Made by a program: the position numbers and the translations under genes
Source of the DNA: Desulfosporosinus sp. HMP52
Lineage (GTDB): Bacteria > Bacillota > Desulfitobacteriia > Desulfitobacteriales > Desulfitobacteriaceae
Direction: 5' to 3'
Assembly: GCF_000765145.1 (NCBI RefSeq)
Contig: NZ_JMGA01000039.1
Coordinates: 62,001-126,000, forward strand
DNA: 64,000 nucleotides
Part shown: piece by piece, positions 45,262 to 53,492 of the stretch
Position numbering within the stretch: position 1 is the stretch's first letter
Layout of the letters: the number at the start of each line of letters is the position of its first letter
Notes under the pieces: generated by a model
Databases searched by the model: none
What the model was told of the DNA's origin: nothing
Seen by the model: only the letters and a program-made list of their open reading frames with translations

Positions 45262-46176
45262 ATGGGACATTGGGGTTGGCTTATTGCTATCTACCTTTTC
45301 TTAGGTGGACTAGGAGCAGGTGCATATCTGGCTTCTTTTGCAGCAGAAAAAGGTCTATTGGGTAAAAAAACAAATTTGGATCGTCTGGGTTATGTTGTTT
45401 CAGGACCAATTGTTGCTTTTGGAGCCTTTCTATTGATTTTTGATTTGGGACAAGGGCTAAAAAAACCCTGGTTGATTATAAATATGTTTCTCAACTTTAG
45501 TTCGGTTATGACTTGGGGTATTTATATTCTTTCTGCTTTCATCTGCGTAGCTTTTATCAAGGCATTTTTTCTCTGGAAGAAGAGACAAGCCCCAGCTGTC
45601 ATTTCCTACCTTGGTGCTATTCTAGCCTTAGCCACTGCCGCCTATACAGGAATGCTTTTAGCAGTGGTTGAAGGAATACCTTTTTGGAACTCTTACTTGA
45701 TGCCAGTAGTTTTTGTAGTATCTGCTCTTTCAACGGGCTTGTCCTTAACATCACTATTAGCACATTTCTTTGAGAAACAACAAGTTCATGAGATGCGTGT
45801 CTCTCAAGTCCATTTGGGATTGGTAGCTACCGAAATCGTTGCGCTTGCTGCTTTTTTTGCCCTAATTTATTCCGGAAGTCAAGGAACAATTGCCAAGATT
45901 TCAGCAAACATGTTGTTAACAGAATCTCTCTCAATCCCCTTCTGGCTGCTTCTGGTCATTATTGGTTTGGTTGGACCCTTAGCATTTTACCTGCTGCAGG
46001 CTCGTAGCAATAAAAAGGTTCTTCTGACATCGGGCGATCAGAATTCGGCCCTGAACTCAGAAAGAGGCGGAATTGGATTATTACTTTGTGATGGGGCTGT
46101 AATGGTTGGCGGACTAACTTTACGTTGCTTAATTATTTTTGCAGCGCTTCCGGTTTGGAACGGCATATTAAGTTAG
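45262..46176 (+). CDS. NrfD/PsrC-family membrane quinone-oxidoreductase subunit
   Basis: A 304-residue membrane protein with about eight to nine helices. The first helix WGWLIAIYLFLGGLGAGAYLA is typical of NrfD/PsrC. It exchanges electrons between the quinone pool and the preceding Fe-S protein. ATG 45262 follows GAGAGGAGG. It completes a two-gene electron-transfer module, ended by a terminator at 46215. Confidence 0.9.
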   Translation: MGHWGWLIAIYLFLGGLGAGAYLASFAAEKGLLGKKTNLDRLGYVVSGPIVAFGAFLLIFDLGQGLKKPWLIINMFLNFSSVMTWGIYILSAFICVAFIKAFFLWKKRQAPAVISYLGAILALATAAYTGMLLAVVEGIPFWNSYLMPVVFVVSALSTGLSLTSLLAHFFEKQQVHEMRVSQVHLGLVATEIVALAAFFALIYSGSQGTIAKISANMLLTESLSIPFWLLLVIIGLVGPLAFYLLQARSNKKVLLTSGDQNSALNSERGGIGLLLCDGAVMVGGLTLRCLIIFAALPVWNGILS

Positions 46177-46185
46177 TGTAAGGGT

Positions 46186-46210
46186 TTAACGACCTCATGA
46201 GGTACGTTAA
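46186..46210 (+). repeat. Palindrome after the nrfD-like gene
   Basis: ACCTCATGAGGT is a perfect 12-bp palindrome flanked by TTAACG and CGTTAA. It precedes the terminator and may be an operator or a second hairpin. Confidence 0.45.
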
Positions 46211-46214
46211 GTTT

Positions 46215-46241
46215 AGGGGGGTATAACTACCCCTCTTTTTA
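46215..46241 (+). terminator. Terminator after the NrfCD-like pair
   Basis: AGGGGGGTA pairs with TACCCCTCT (one G-U pair) around TAAC, followed by TTTTT. Confidence 0.88.
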
Positions 46242-46436
46242 CTTGGAGTTTACATTTATTATGAACAGATATCTGGAAACCTTGTAATAATAATTTACTA
46301 GGCAAATTGTTAAGTTTGGGGAAAGAGGGATTGTTTAGATTGTTATTTCTAGTTAAACTAGGATAAGACTTTATACATAATATTTAAATGTGTCAGGTGG
46401 TTTGATTTTCTTTTAAGTTTCAAAGGAGGAATTTCT

Positions 46437-46823
46437 ATGTCAAGAAAAGCTTATACTGCAAAAGGGGCAGTTGCCATTGGCCCTTACTCCCATGCCGTAG
46501 AATCTGGGGAACTTATTTACCTATCTGGGCAAACCCCAATAGATTCTGCCAGCGGAAAACTTGTTTCAGGTGATATCATTGCTCAAACTGAACAATGCTT
46601 TAAAAATTTATTCAATGTCTTGGAAGCCTCGGGACTGACTTCCGAGGATGTAATTAAGGTGAATGTTTTTCTGACAGATATGAGCAACTTTAACGCTATG
46701 AATTCAGTTTATCAAGGAATGTTCACTGCACCTTATCCTGCCAGAACAACAATTGGTGTTGCTTCACTCCCGCTAGAGGCTGAAGTTGAGATAGAGATGA
46801 TTGCGAGAAGAAGTCATACCTAA
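46437..46823 (+). CDS. ridA: RidA-family enamine/imine deaminase
   Basis: A 128-residue RidA/YjgF protein, full length. Recognisable parts are KGAVAIGPYSHAVESGELIYLSGQ and PYPARTTIGVASLPLEAEVEIEMIAR, with the catalytic Arg in PARTT. It hydrolyses reactive 2-aminoacrylate and similar imines. ATG 46437 follows AAAGGAGG. A transporter gene follows 30 nt later. Confidence 0.94.
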   Translation: MSRKAYTAKGAVAIGPYSHAVESGELIYLSGQTPIDSASGKLVSGDIIAQTEQCFKNLFNVLEASGLTSEDVIKVNVFLTDMSNFNAMNSVYQGMFTAPYPARTTIGVASLPLEAEVEIEMIARRSHT

Positions 46824-46853
46824 ATCTTTATTTTGCTTGAAGGGACATTAAAT

Positions 46854-47966
46854 ATGCTTGAACGTCATGTCATCAAATACTTTGCACCAGGGTGGTTTGC
46901 AGTAGTCATGGGTACAGGGGGACTTGCTAATGTTTTATATCAATGGCAATCTACCTTTCCTGTAGCAAAAGTTCTAGGCTTAGGCGCAGCAACCCTCACC
47001 GAAATTCTATATCTTTTGGTACTTGTTCTATGGGTGATTCGTTGGATTTCTTTTTTTGAGTATGCGCGCAGAGATCTTCATCACCCTGTGGCAAGTAATT
47101 TCTTTGTTACCATGCCGGTAGCAACTGTCATTGTTGGAACTAATATTTATAATTATTGGAGGCCCTTTATTGGCGAGTCAATATCCTTTGTCATTACGAG
47201 TAGTGCCTGGACGATAGGATTATTAGGAGTCACCTTTTTCTCTTTCTATACAACCTTTAGAATTATTCAGCTTGAAGTAGCACCTAAGCCAGAAATGACC
47301 AATTTTTCTTGGATTATGGCGCCAATCGCCAATATGGCTACTTTATTGTTGGGAAATACCATATTAATTCAAAGTCTTAATCATAAGCCAAGCTGGAGCG
47401 TGTCTATTTTAATTTTAAACTCAATTATGTTTGGGATAGGGTTTTTTCTTTTTATATTTATTAGTGCTGTGATCTTTGTTCGACTTATTCAACATTCCCT
47501 TCCACCGGCCGAGTTGACACCGTCTTTTGGAATTTTATTAAGCGCAGTTGGTTTGGCAACGATTGCAATTATAGATATGTCAAAGAGTGCCGCTACCCTG
47601 GGAGTAATTAATTCTGTTGGTTTAGCTAACTTAGGGGCAATAATCATTTGGGGATTTGGATTTTGGGTTATTGGAATTACTTGTCTTATTTGCATTTATC
47701 ACCTTCGTCGAGGTGGTATTCCATTTGGATTAGGCTGGTGGGCATTTATCTTTCCATTAGCTGCTTATACGATAGCGACTCAGAAAATCTCAGGTTTGTT
47801 TGTCTCGCCCCTAACTTTCTGGGTTAGTGTAGTCCTAACCATAGTACTTTTGCTACTTTGGGGTTATGTGCTGTTAAGAACTATTGTCGGTATTTATAAA
47901 GGTAATCTTTTTATGGGTAGCCCGATATTCCAAGAGCCAGAAAAGACTATTATAGCTAAGTCGTAG
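46854..47966 (+). CDS. TDT-family transporter (TehA/Mae1/Ssu1-like)
   Basis: A 370-residue protein with about ten helices; its start (YFAPGWFAVVMGTGGLANVLY) matches the C4-dicarboxylate/tellurite/sulfite channel family. ATG 46854 follows GAAGGG; an in-frame TTG at 46833 is upstream of that site. It is close behind ridA and may share its transcript. Malate, sulfite or another small anion is possible; substrate unassigned. Confidence 0.85.
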   Translation: MLERHVIKYFAPGWFAVVMGTGGLANVLYQWQSTFPVAKVLGLGAATLTEILYLLVLVLWVIRWISFFEYARRDLHHPVASNFFVTMPVATVIVGTNIYNYWRPFIGESISFVITSSAWTIGLLGVTFFSFYTTFRIIQLEVAPKPEMTNFSWIMAPIANMATLLLGNTILIQSLNHKPSWSVSILILNSIMFGIGFFLFIFISAVIFVRLIQHSLPPAELTPSFGILLSAVGLATIAIIDMSKSAATLGVINSVGLANLGAIIIWGFGFWVIGITCLICIYHLRRGGIPFGLGWWAFIFPLAAYTIATQKISGLFVSPLTFWVSVVLTIVLLLLWGYVLLRTIVGIYKGNLFMGSPIFQEPEKTIIAKS

Positions 47967-48087
47967 AGTTACTATTAAAGATGTTAAGTTGGAGATTGTA
48001 AATAAATATTGTATCATGGTACATATTGAAGTGATAAAAGGTAGCTAGGTCGAAATCAAGCAAGTTATTGAAAGGTGTGAGCACAGG

Positions 48088-48717
48088 ATGGTTGTTAAAG
48101 CACAGCGTATTTATGCTGAGAATTGGGATCCCTCGAATGATGACATTAATAGTCTTTTTTCGATTGAAGACCTAACGTCTGAAATTGGAAAAGACCCTGG
48201 AATAAAGGTTCTTCGCGATGATGAAATACGGCTTCAGTATCCTAGTCAATATAATATTTCTATCCAAGCTAGAGCATATAATCAAAGACTTGTTCAACTC
48301 TTACAGGAATATTACCCCACTTACTGTAACAGTCCCGAGCTGTCAGATTTACTTGGAGTAAAATTACCACAGATTATGTGGGTGGATACTTTGGGCTATG
48401 AAGAACCTTTAATTAGTATCCATATTACAAAGCTCAATAAACAAGAAATCTTTATTAATGACCTAGTCTTAGTTAAGAATGAGGACTTTGATTTACTAAA
48501 TGAGGATGTTATTGAGAAAATATTAAATAAACTAAGAGTATTTGCTAGAGCCCAGGGGGCAAAATATTTGTCGGGATACGCTGCTAATAGGAGCACATTG
48601 AATCTCTTGAAAAGTAAAGGGTTCTCCGAGGATCAAAGAGAAGGTATGGGCAATGACTATTTGTGGAGATTAGCTGCAATAAGAGGCGAGCAATTGCCCT
48701 ATTATGTGGAGTTGTAA
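48088..48717 (+). CDS. GNAT-like protein, function unknown
   Basis: A 209-residue acidic, soluble protein. Only the C-terminal third resembles a GNAT fold (RAQGAKYLSGYAANRSTLNLLKSKGF), without a clear acetyl-CoA loop, so catalysis is doubtful. ATG 48088 follows AAAGGTGTGAG. It ends 5 nt before the DsbA-like selenoprotein gene, whose ribosome site lies within its last codons, so the two are translationally linked. Confidence 0.6.
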   Translation: MVVKAQRIYAENWDPSNDDINSLFSIEDLTSEIGKDPGIKVLRDDEIRLQYPSQYNISIQARAYNQRLVQLLQEYYPTYCNSPELSDLLGVKLPQIMWVDTLGYEEPLISIHITKLNKQEIFINDLVLVKNEDFDLLNEDVIEKILNKLRVFARAQGAKYLSGYAANRSTLNLLKSKGFSEDQREGMGNDYLWRLAAIRGEQLPYYVEL

Positions 48718-48722
48718 TTAAA

Positions 48723-49334
48723 ATGACGAGCAAAATTACAGTCTTCTCGGATTTTTTATGACCCTTTTGTATGATTGGGAAGATCCCCCTTGACCAGTTG
48801 GCCAAGGATAAAAATTTAATTGTAGAATGGAAGGCCTTTGAACTTAGACCGGAAGGTGTTGAGCTGCCAGAGAAGTCACCGACAGATATAACTAATGCAA
48901 AGGCTAGACTAGAGGCATTAGGGCAAAAATATGGAATCTATATGACCTTTAATGAAAAAAGTAAGCATTCCAGATGGGCTTTAGAAGGCTCTAAGTATGC
49001 TGAAGAACAGGGGCTCGGCAATGAATACCATGATGCAACTTTTGCAGCTCAGTTTCAAGAAAGCAAAGATATTAATGATTTAAATGTATTGTGTGAGATT
49101 GCCGCTCAAATTGGACTAGATCAGGAAGAATTTCGAGATGCCCTTGTTACAAAAAGATACGAACAAGCTGTATTACAGGATCTAGCCGAAGCCAAGGGTT
49201 TAGGAATTCAAACTGTTCCCTGTTTTATAATTGATAATCGTGCTCTCCATGGCGCTCAAAGTTATAATTCCTTGGAAAAATTCCTTCAAGGAACAAGGAG
49301 CGGGTTTCCGCTAGATATAAACGTAATAAAGTAA
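48723..49334 (+). CDS. Selenocysteine-containing DsbA/FrnE-like oxidoreductase (UPFC active site)
   Basis: A 203-residue frame with one internal TGA at 48759-48761, codon 13. Read as selenocysteine it gives VFSDFLUPFCMIG, exactly the FrnE/DsbA start where CPFC is expected. The rest matches the family: FELRPEG, HDATFAAQFQESKDIND, RYEQAVLQDLAEAKGLGIQTVPCF (with cis-Pro). GGAG lies 11 nt before ATG 48723. Translation from the in-frame ATG 48771 would lose the active site and is not credible as the natural start. A SECIS-like hairpin follows. No signal peptide, so thiol-disulfide or dithiol chemistry in the cytoplasm. It sits 26 nt before a siroheme reductase-like gene. Confidence 0.9.
48788..48807 (+). 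promoter_or_regulatory. SECIS-like hairpin of the DsbA-like gene
   Basis: CCTTG-a-CC pairs with GG-c-CAAGG, loop AGTT at 48796-48799. There are 34 nt between the TGA and the loop, within the known bacterial range, and the loop equals that of the glutaredoxin gene. An alternative shorter hairpin GGGA-AGA-TCCC lies just upstream. Confidence 0.6.
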
Positions 49335-49360
49335 TTTTTAAGAGAGTGTAGGTACTAATA

Positions 49361-50059
49361 ATGGAGTTAACCACTGAACAAAAAAAGGTATTAAAAGGGC
49401 GAGGCTATATTGCTTATAAAGATGGTATTCATTTCTCCTGCAGGGTGTTAATCGAGGCCGGAAGCATAAAGGCTGAAGAATCACAAAAGATCAGTGAAGT
49501 TTGTAAGAACTATGGCCGAGGGTATTTTACCTTAACCCAACGGTTAAATGTTGAAATTCCTTGGATTAAATATGAAGATCTGGAGAAGGTTGCAAAAGAA
49601 TTGCAAGAAGTAGGTTTATCCGTTGGAAGTACCGGGATGAGGGCCAGACCTGCGCATACTTGTAAAGGGGATGTTTGTCAGGTAAGTTTATTTGACACGG
49701 CGGAAGCTTCAAGACTTATTAATGAAAGGTTCTATAAAGGGAAATACGATGTAACCCTCCCTAATAAATTCCGAGTGACAATTGGCGGGTGCAAAAATGG
49801 GTGTTCAAAGCCAGCACTTGGTTGTATAGGCTTACAAGGTCGAAAACCCGGCCAAGTAGCTATAACTATTGGCGGAATGTTTGGGAAAGAACACTATATT
49901 GGAAGAGAAATTCCGGGGTTGTATTCAATAAATGAGGCCCTTGATATTGTAGAGAAGGCCATGGTGTATTATCGGGAAAATGGTCAAAATGGGGAGCGAT
50001 TTGCAAAAATGGTGGAAAGAATCGGTTTTGAGACAGTGGCACAAGCCCTTGCAATCTGA
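49361..50059 (+). CDS. Small nitrite/sulfite reductase-family protein with siroheme/4Fe-4S motif
   Basis: A 232-residue protein. The N-terminal ferredoxin-like half (residues about 5-90) contains GRGYFTLTQRLNVEIP. The C-terminal half has the coupled siroheme/Fe4S4 motif CKGDVC (101-106) and CKNGC (144-148). Stand-alone proteins of this size occur in anaerobes and methanogens and are presumed assimilatory-type sulfite or nitrite reductases. ATG 49361 has only AGAGAGTG upstream. It follows the DsbA-like selenoprotein by 26 nt, so a redox link is possible. Confidence 0.85.
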   Translation: MELTTEQKKVLKGRGYIAYKDGIHFSCRVLIEAGSIKAEESQKISEVCKNYGRGYFTLTQRLNVEIPWIKYEDLEKVAKELQEVGLSVGSTGMRARPAHTCKGDVCQVSLFDTAEASRLINERFYKGKYDVTLPNKFRVTIGGCKNGCSKPALGCIGLQGRKPGQVAITIGGMFGKEHYIGREIPGLYSINEALDIVEKAMVYYRENGQNGERFAKMVERIGFETVAQALAI

Positions 50060-50212
50060 TGGTTTTCGCCAATTTAATGGACTCTTTGTGAACTTCAGGT
50101 GTTAAGTATTGAAACTAGGGGTTAAAATTCTAAAGGATAGGATTTTCATCTCTAGTTTTAATGCTATGAATCCCGCATTTGAAAATTATTTAAATTAAAG
50201 GAGTTTTTTGAA

Positions 50213-50866
50213 ATGCCAACTCCGGCTGAAATTTTAATAGTTACAGCTGTCGATGGTGAGAAAGAGGCAGTATTAAATGGCCTTGAAAAGGATTCGAGGT
50301 TTAACGTCATAGTAGGAGGAGTCGGTGCGGTTGCGGTTGCTGTTAATACAAGTAGAGCGTTAACTGCTGACAACTATCGTTTAGTTATTAGTGCAGGTAT
50401 TGGAGGGGGGTTCTCGGGAAAAGCTGCAGTAGGATCACTCGTGGTAGCTACAGAATGTGTTGCTGCGGATCTAGGCGCTGAGACTCCGACAGGTTTCTGC
50501 AATTTGGATGACTTGGGCTTTGGTGTTACCAGTATTAAGACTGATTCTGGCATTGTAGAGCATATGATGAAAGCCTTACAAAAGACTGAGTTGACGGTTT
50601 ACTCCGGGCCGGTACTCACAGTTTCTACCATTACAGGCACTAGCGGAACAGCCAAAGCATTGTCTGATCGGACAAAGGGGGCGTCTGCTGAGGCAATGGA
50701 AGGATTCGGGGTAGGATTTGCCGCGCTTAGTCATGGCGTGCCTTTTTTTGAGATTCGAGCAATCTCAAACGTGGTAGGCCCACGTGATCGGACATCTTGG
50801 AAAGTTAAAGAGGCACTGGATAATTTGGGGGTAGCTTGTAAGGTGTTAAGGGAGGTATTAGTATGA
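50213..50866 (+). CDS. mqnB: Futalosine hydrolase
   Basis: A 217-residue nucleoside phosphorylase-fold protein. Landmarks are ILIVTAVDGEKEAV at the start, ISAGIGGGFSG, and AEAMEGFGVGFAALSHGVPFFEIRAISN. It removes the base from futalosine in the alternative menaquinone pathway. ATG 50213 follows AAAGGAG. It overlaps mqnD by four bases (ATGA). Confidence 0.92.
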   Translation: MPTPAEILIVTAVDGEKEAVLNGLEKDSRFNVIVGGVGAVAVAVNTSRALTADNYRLVISAGIGGGFSGKAAVGSLVVATECVAADLGAETPTGFCNLDDLGFGVTSIKTDSGIVEHMMKALQKTELTVYSGPVLTVSTITGTSGTAKALSDRTKGASAEAMEGFGVGFAALSHGVPFFEIRAISNVVGPRDRTSWKVKEALDNLGVACKVLREVLV

Positions 50867-51702
50867 AAATTGCATTCTCTCCTTGTCCAAATGACACATT
50901 TGTTTTTCATGCTTGGGTACATGGATTAATACCCGGCGCACCACGGATCGATGTAAAGTATGCCGATATTGATATTACAAACAATCTGGCGGCCGCCTCT
51001 GGGGATTTAGATGTTGTTAAAATCTCTTATGCCGCACTGCCCTGGGTTTTATCTGATTATGCTCTTTTGCCTTGTGGAGGGGCATTAGGTAAAGGGTGCG
51101 GACCGTTGCTCTTGATGAGGAACACAAGCAAGCTTAATGGGCCAGAATATATACAGAACTGTCGAGTGGCTGTCCCTAGCGAGCGATCAACTGCCTATTT
51201 GCTATTCCGATTGTGGGCAGCTCAAAATGTACCAGGTGGAGTCGGTGAAATTATTGTTCTTCCCTTTCATGAAATTATGCCGGCAGTGCGGGATGGGTTA
51301 GTAGATGTAGGTCTAGTAATTCACGAGGCTAGATTCACCTACCCCTCATATGACCTTGCCCTTATGGTAGACTTAGGAGGGTGGTGGGAGCAGGAAACTA
51401 ACCTGCCGATTCCACTGGGAGCTATAGTAGCCCGGCGGTCACTAGATCTGACGGCAATCGCGGCTTGGATCAGGGCATCGGTTAGATATGCATGGGCTCA
51501 CCCTAAGGAATCTAAAGAATACATACTATACCATAGTCAAGAGCTATCTGATGAAGTGACTCAAGCTCATATTAAACTCTACGTTAACGAATTCACGGAA
51601 AATATCGGTGAATTGGGATATAAAGCGGTAGCCACCTTGTTAGGGAAAGCAGCTCAAGAAGGGTTAGTGCCAAAAATCGATTGGAAAGCTCTGAAATACT
51701 AG
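50863..51702 (+). CDS. mqnD: 1,4-dihydroxy-6-naphthoate synthase
   Basis: A 279-residue MqnD protein beginning KIAFSPCPNDTFVFHAW, with later GKGCGPLL and the PSERSTAYLL segment that binds substrate. It converts cyclic de-hypoxanthine futalosine to 1,4-dihydroxy-6-naphthoate. Its start overlaps the mqnB stop and GGAGG lies 7 nt upstream. A terminator follows, so mqnB-mqnD is a two-gene operon; mqnA, mqnC and mqnE are not in this window. Confidence 0.94.
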   Translation: MKIAFSPCPNDTFVFHAWVHGLIPGAPRIDVKYADIDITNNLAAASGDLDVVKISYAALPWVLSDYALLPCGGALGKGCGPLLLMRNTSKLNGPEYIQNCRVAVPSERSTAYLLFRLWAAQNVPGGVGEIIVLPFHEIMPAVRDGLVDVGLVIHEARFTYPSYDLALMVDLGGWWEQETNLPIPLGAIVARRSLDLTAIAAWIRASVRYAWAHPKESKEYILYHSQELSDEVTQAHIKLYVNEFTENIGELGYKAVATLLGKAAQEGLVPKIDWKALKY

Positions 51703-51742
51703 GGCGTCATTGGTGAATATTTATGTGCCTTTAAAAATACCC

Positions 51743-51776
51743 CCCCAGCAAATTACAGATTTTGCTGGGGCATTTT
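51743..51776 (+). terminator. Terminator after mqnBD
   Basis: CCCCAGCAAA (51743-51752) pairs with TTTGCTGGGG (51761-51770), followed by CATTTTATT. Confidence 0.88.
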
Positions 51777-51899
51777 ATTGGGTGCTTCAGAATCTAGTCT
51801 ATCAAGAATGATGGTGAAAAAGTACAAGTAAATATTATGGAATTTAATGCCATTAATGATAATAGTTGCATATAGTGAGGTTAAGGAGGTGAGTTTTCA

Positions 51900-52178
51900 A
51901 TGAATGGTAGTGGTTGTAAGCCGATTTGCTGTCCCCCGCAATACTGTGTCAGAGATTATTACGCTCAAAGAATGATACCTGTTATTCAACCGATTGTGAC
52001 TATTAACCGTCAAAATATCGTCGATGTTCCACAATACTACTATCAACCAATTACTAGAAACGTCGTTGTTAACCAAGGTTTTCAAGGTCAAGGAGTTCAA
52101 GGCCAGGGTTTTCTAGGTCAAGGAGCTCAAGGTCAAGGTTTTCAAGGGCAAGGGTATACCAATCGCCTCTTCTTTTAA
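51900..52178 (+). CDS. CotD-like spore coat protein with GQG repeats
   Basis: A 92-residue protein. The front half has a cysteine cluster (CKPICCPPQYCVRDYY) and VIQPIVTINRQNIVDVPQYYY, in the style of CotD coat proteins. The back half is a low-complexity Gly/Gln tract coded by tandem 30-bp repeats. Expected location is the spore coat inner layer. ATG 51900 follows GGAGGTG. Monocistronic, with a 16-bp terminator. Confidence 0.8.
   Translation: MNGSGCKPICCPPQYCVRDYYAQRMIPVIQPIVTINRQNIVDVPQYYYQPITRNVVVNQGFQGQGVQGQGFLGQGAQGQGFQGQGYTNRLFF
52086..52154 (+). repeat. Tandem 30-bp coding repeats
   Basis: Two 30-nt units (52086-52115 and 52116-52145) with 5 mismatches or fewer, plus a partial third, each coding for ten residues of the GQG type. 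They probably change copy number by slippage. Confidence 0.75.
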
Positions 52179-52191
52179 GTAATGGAATAGT

Positions 52192-52232
52192 AAACAACAA
52201 ACCGCGCTCATCTAAAGCGTGGTTTGTTGTTT
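52192..52232 (+). terminator. Terminator after the CotD-like gene
   Basis: AAACAACAAACCGCGC (52192-52207) pairs with GCGTGGTTTGTTGTTT (52217-52232), 16 bp with one G-U pair. Confidence 0.88.
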
Positions 52233-52332
52233 AGTTCTAGTAAAAATGAGGTGTAGAGTTTATAATGTCAAGGAGTGAGCTAAGTGCATAAACCGTAGAA
52301 CCCGAATTTAGGTTAAGAAGGAAGTATGTGAA

Positions 52333-53229
52333 ATGTCAAAAATCAACCGAATTTTGGCAGCCACCCGATTTGAAAAAGTGGATCGTATTCCTAAAGGGGA
52401 GTTTTATCTTGAGGATGGCTTGATTATTGAATTGCTGGGACTAAAGGATAGAGTAACATTTAATCACAGAATAGAGGCCTGTGAACGTTGCAAACTTGAT
52501 GCCCTAGCATTTTCTCCTTCATTGTCCCTGAATGCAGAGAACCGGGTGTGGGAAGAGATTAAGCAATGGCGAAAAGAGACAGACTTTTTTATTTTTGCAA
52601 TAATTGATGGTCCTTTTCAAGGGGCGGCTAAACTTTTCACTTCGTTTACCGATTATTTGCTTGCGATTGCTAAAGGTGACTCCATAATTCCTGAACTAGT
52701 CTCGAAAGCTATAGCTGCTAACGTTGAGCTAGGATTTCAGGCCTTAGCTTCAGGTGCGAATGGAATAATTATTGCGGATGACATTGCCTATCAAAATGGA
52801 ACGTTTATATCCCCCTCGGCTCTCCGTAAATACTTTTTCCCTGGTCTAGCCGAGGAAGTAATGCTTTTAAGAAGGGAAAAAGTTCCGGTTTTCTTTCATG
52901 CTGATGGGAATTTATTATCCGTATTAGATGATATTCTTCATTGTGGTTTTGATGGCTTACATTCTCTCGATTTTTCTTCAATATCTGACATTAGAAAAGT
53001 TAGAATGGCTACTGATAATAAACTTTGCTTAATGGGTGGATATGATTTGGGTTGGTTTGAAGCGGAAAATAGGGCAGAGAAAGCTTTGCAATTATTGGAA
53101 GTAACTTCTCCAGGGGAATGGGGTACAGGGTATATCTTCGGTAGTAGTGCAGGGATTTTGGGAAGTAATCTAAAGGCTAAAAAGGTACTCGATGTATATC
53201 AGTACGTAGATAACCTGTTAGTTAAATAA
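52333..53229 (+). CDS. Uroporphyrinogen decarboxylase-family methyltransferase-like protein
   Basis: A 298-residue TIM-barrel protein of the URO-D superfamily, resembling cobamide-dependent methyltransferase partners (MtaA/MtbA). Visible family parts include NRILAATRFEKVDRIPKGE, ANGIIIADDIAYQNGTF and VFFHADGNL (a likely metal-ligand His). No corrinoid protein gene is adjacent, though an ASKHA activator lies 5 kb away. ATG 52333 follows AAGGAAG. Possibly methyl transfer from a methylated compound; substrate unassigned. Confidence 0.8.
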   Translation: MSKINRILAATRFEKVDRIPKGEFYLEDGLIIELLGLKDRVTFNHRIEACERCKLDALAFSPSLSLNAENRVWEEIKQWRKETDFFIFAIIDGPFQGAAKLFTSFTDYLLAIAKGDSIIPELVSKAIAANVELGFQALASGANGIIIADDIAYQNGTFISPSALRKYFFPGLAEEVMLLRREKVPVFFHADGNLLSVLDDILHCGFDGLHSLDFSSISDIRKVRMATDNKLCLMGGYDLGWFEAENRAEKALQLLEVTSPGEWGTGYIFGSSAGILGSNLKAKKVLDVYQYVDNLLVK

Positions 53230-53391
53230 TGAGGTTCATGCTGAGCAGAAAAAACTCTAGACAATTAGATAGTAGTTCGTTAGAATATGTATTGTAGAAA
53301 ACTTGTGAGAGGTTTCGCAGGTTGTAGTAAGGTAGACTAATTATTTTGGGAAACAAAGTGGTAATCCATTAGAATGGAAGGATGGGAGAAT

Positions 53392-53418
53392 ATGACGCAT
53401 TTTTGCGATTATGTGTAA
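53392..53418 (+). CDS. Putative leader peptide MTHFCDYV before paaK
   Basis: An eight-codon frame with AAGGA 9 nt upstream. Its TAA (53416-53418) overlaps the foot of a terminator hairpin, the geometry of leader-peptide attenuation. It could be extended upstream to ATG 53374. Codons for Phe and Tyr are present. Inferred from layout only. Confidence 0.35.
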   Translation: MTHFCDYV

Positions 53419-53453
53419 TAGCTATCCTTTTCGTGGTAGCTATTTTTGTTTTT
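53417..53453 (+). terminator. Attenuator/terminator upstream of the phenylacetate-CoA ligase gene
   Basis: AATAGCTA-t-CC (53417-53427) pairs with GGTAGCTATT (53435-53444), then TTTTTGTTTTT. It lies 40 nt before the GTG start, so it must be bypassed for expression. Confidence 0.75.
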
Positions 53454-53492
53454 AAAAATATAATTAAATCCCAAAAAGTGAGGTTGGTTATT

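Noticed and set aside
48771-49334. Short DsbA-like protein starting at ATG 48771
   Set aside because: It would lack beta strand 1 and the active site; the longer Sec reading explains both.
52086-52154. CRISPR-like repeats
   Set aside because: They are contiguous, without spacers, and in frame with a Gly/Gln tract of a coat protein.
53382-53492. N-terminal membrane helix on phenylacetate-CoA ligase
   Set aside because: These bases form a leader and a rho-independent terminator; the family start fits GTG 53493 with its own ribosome site.
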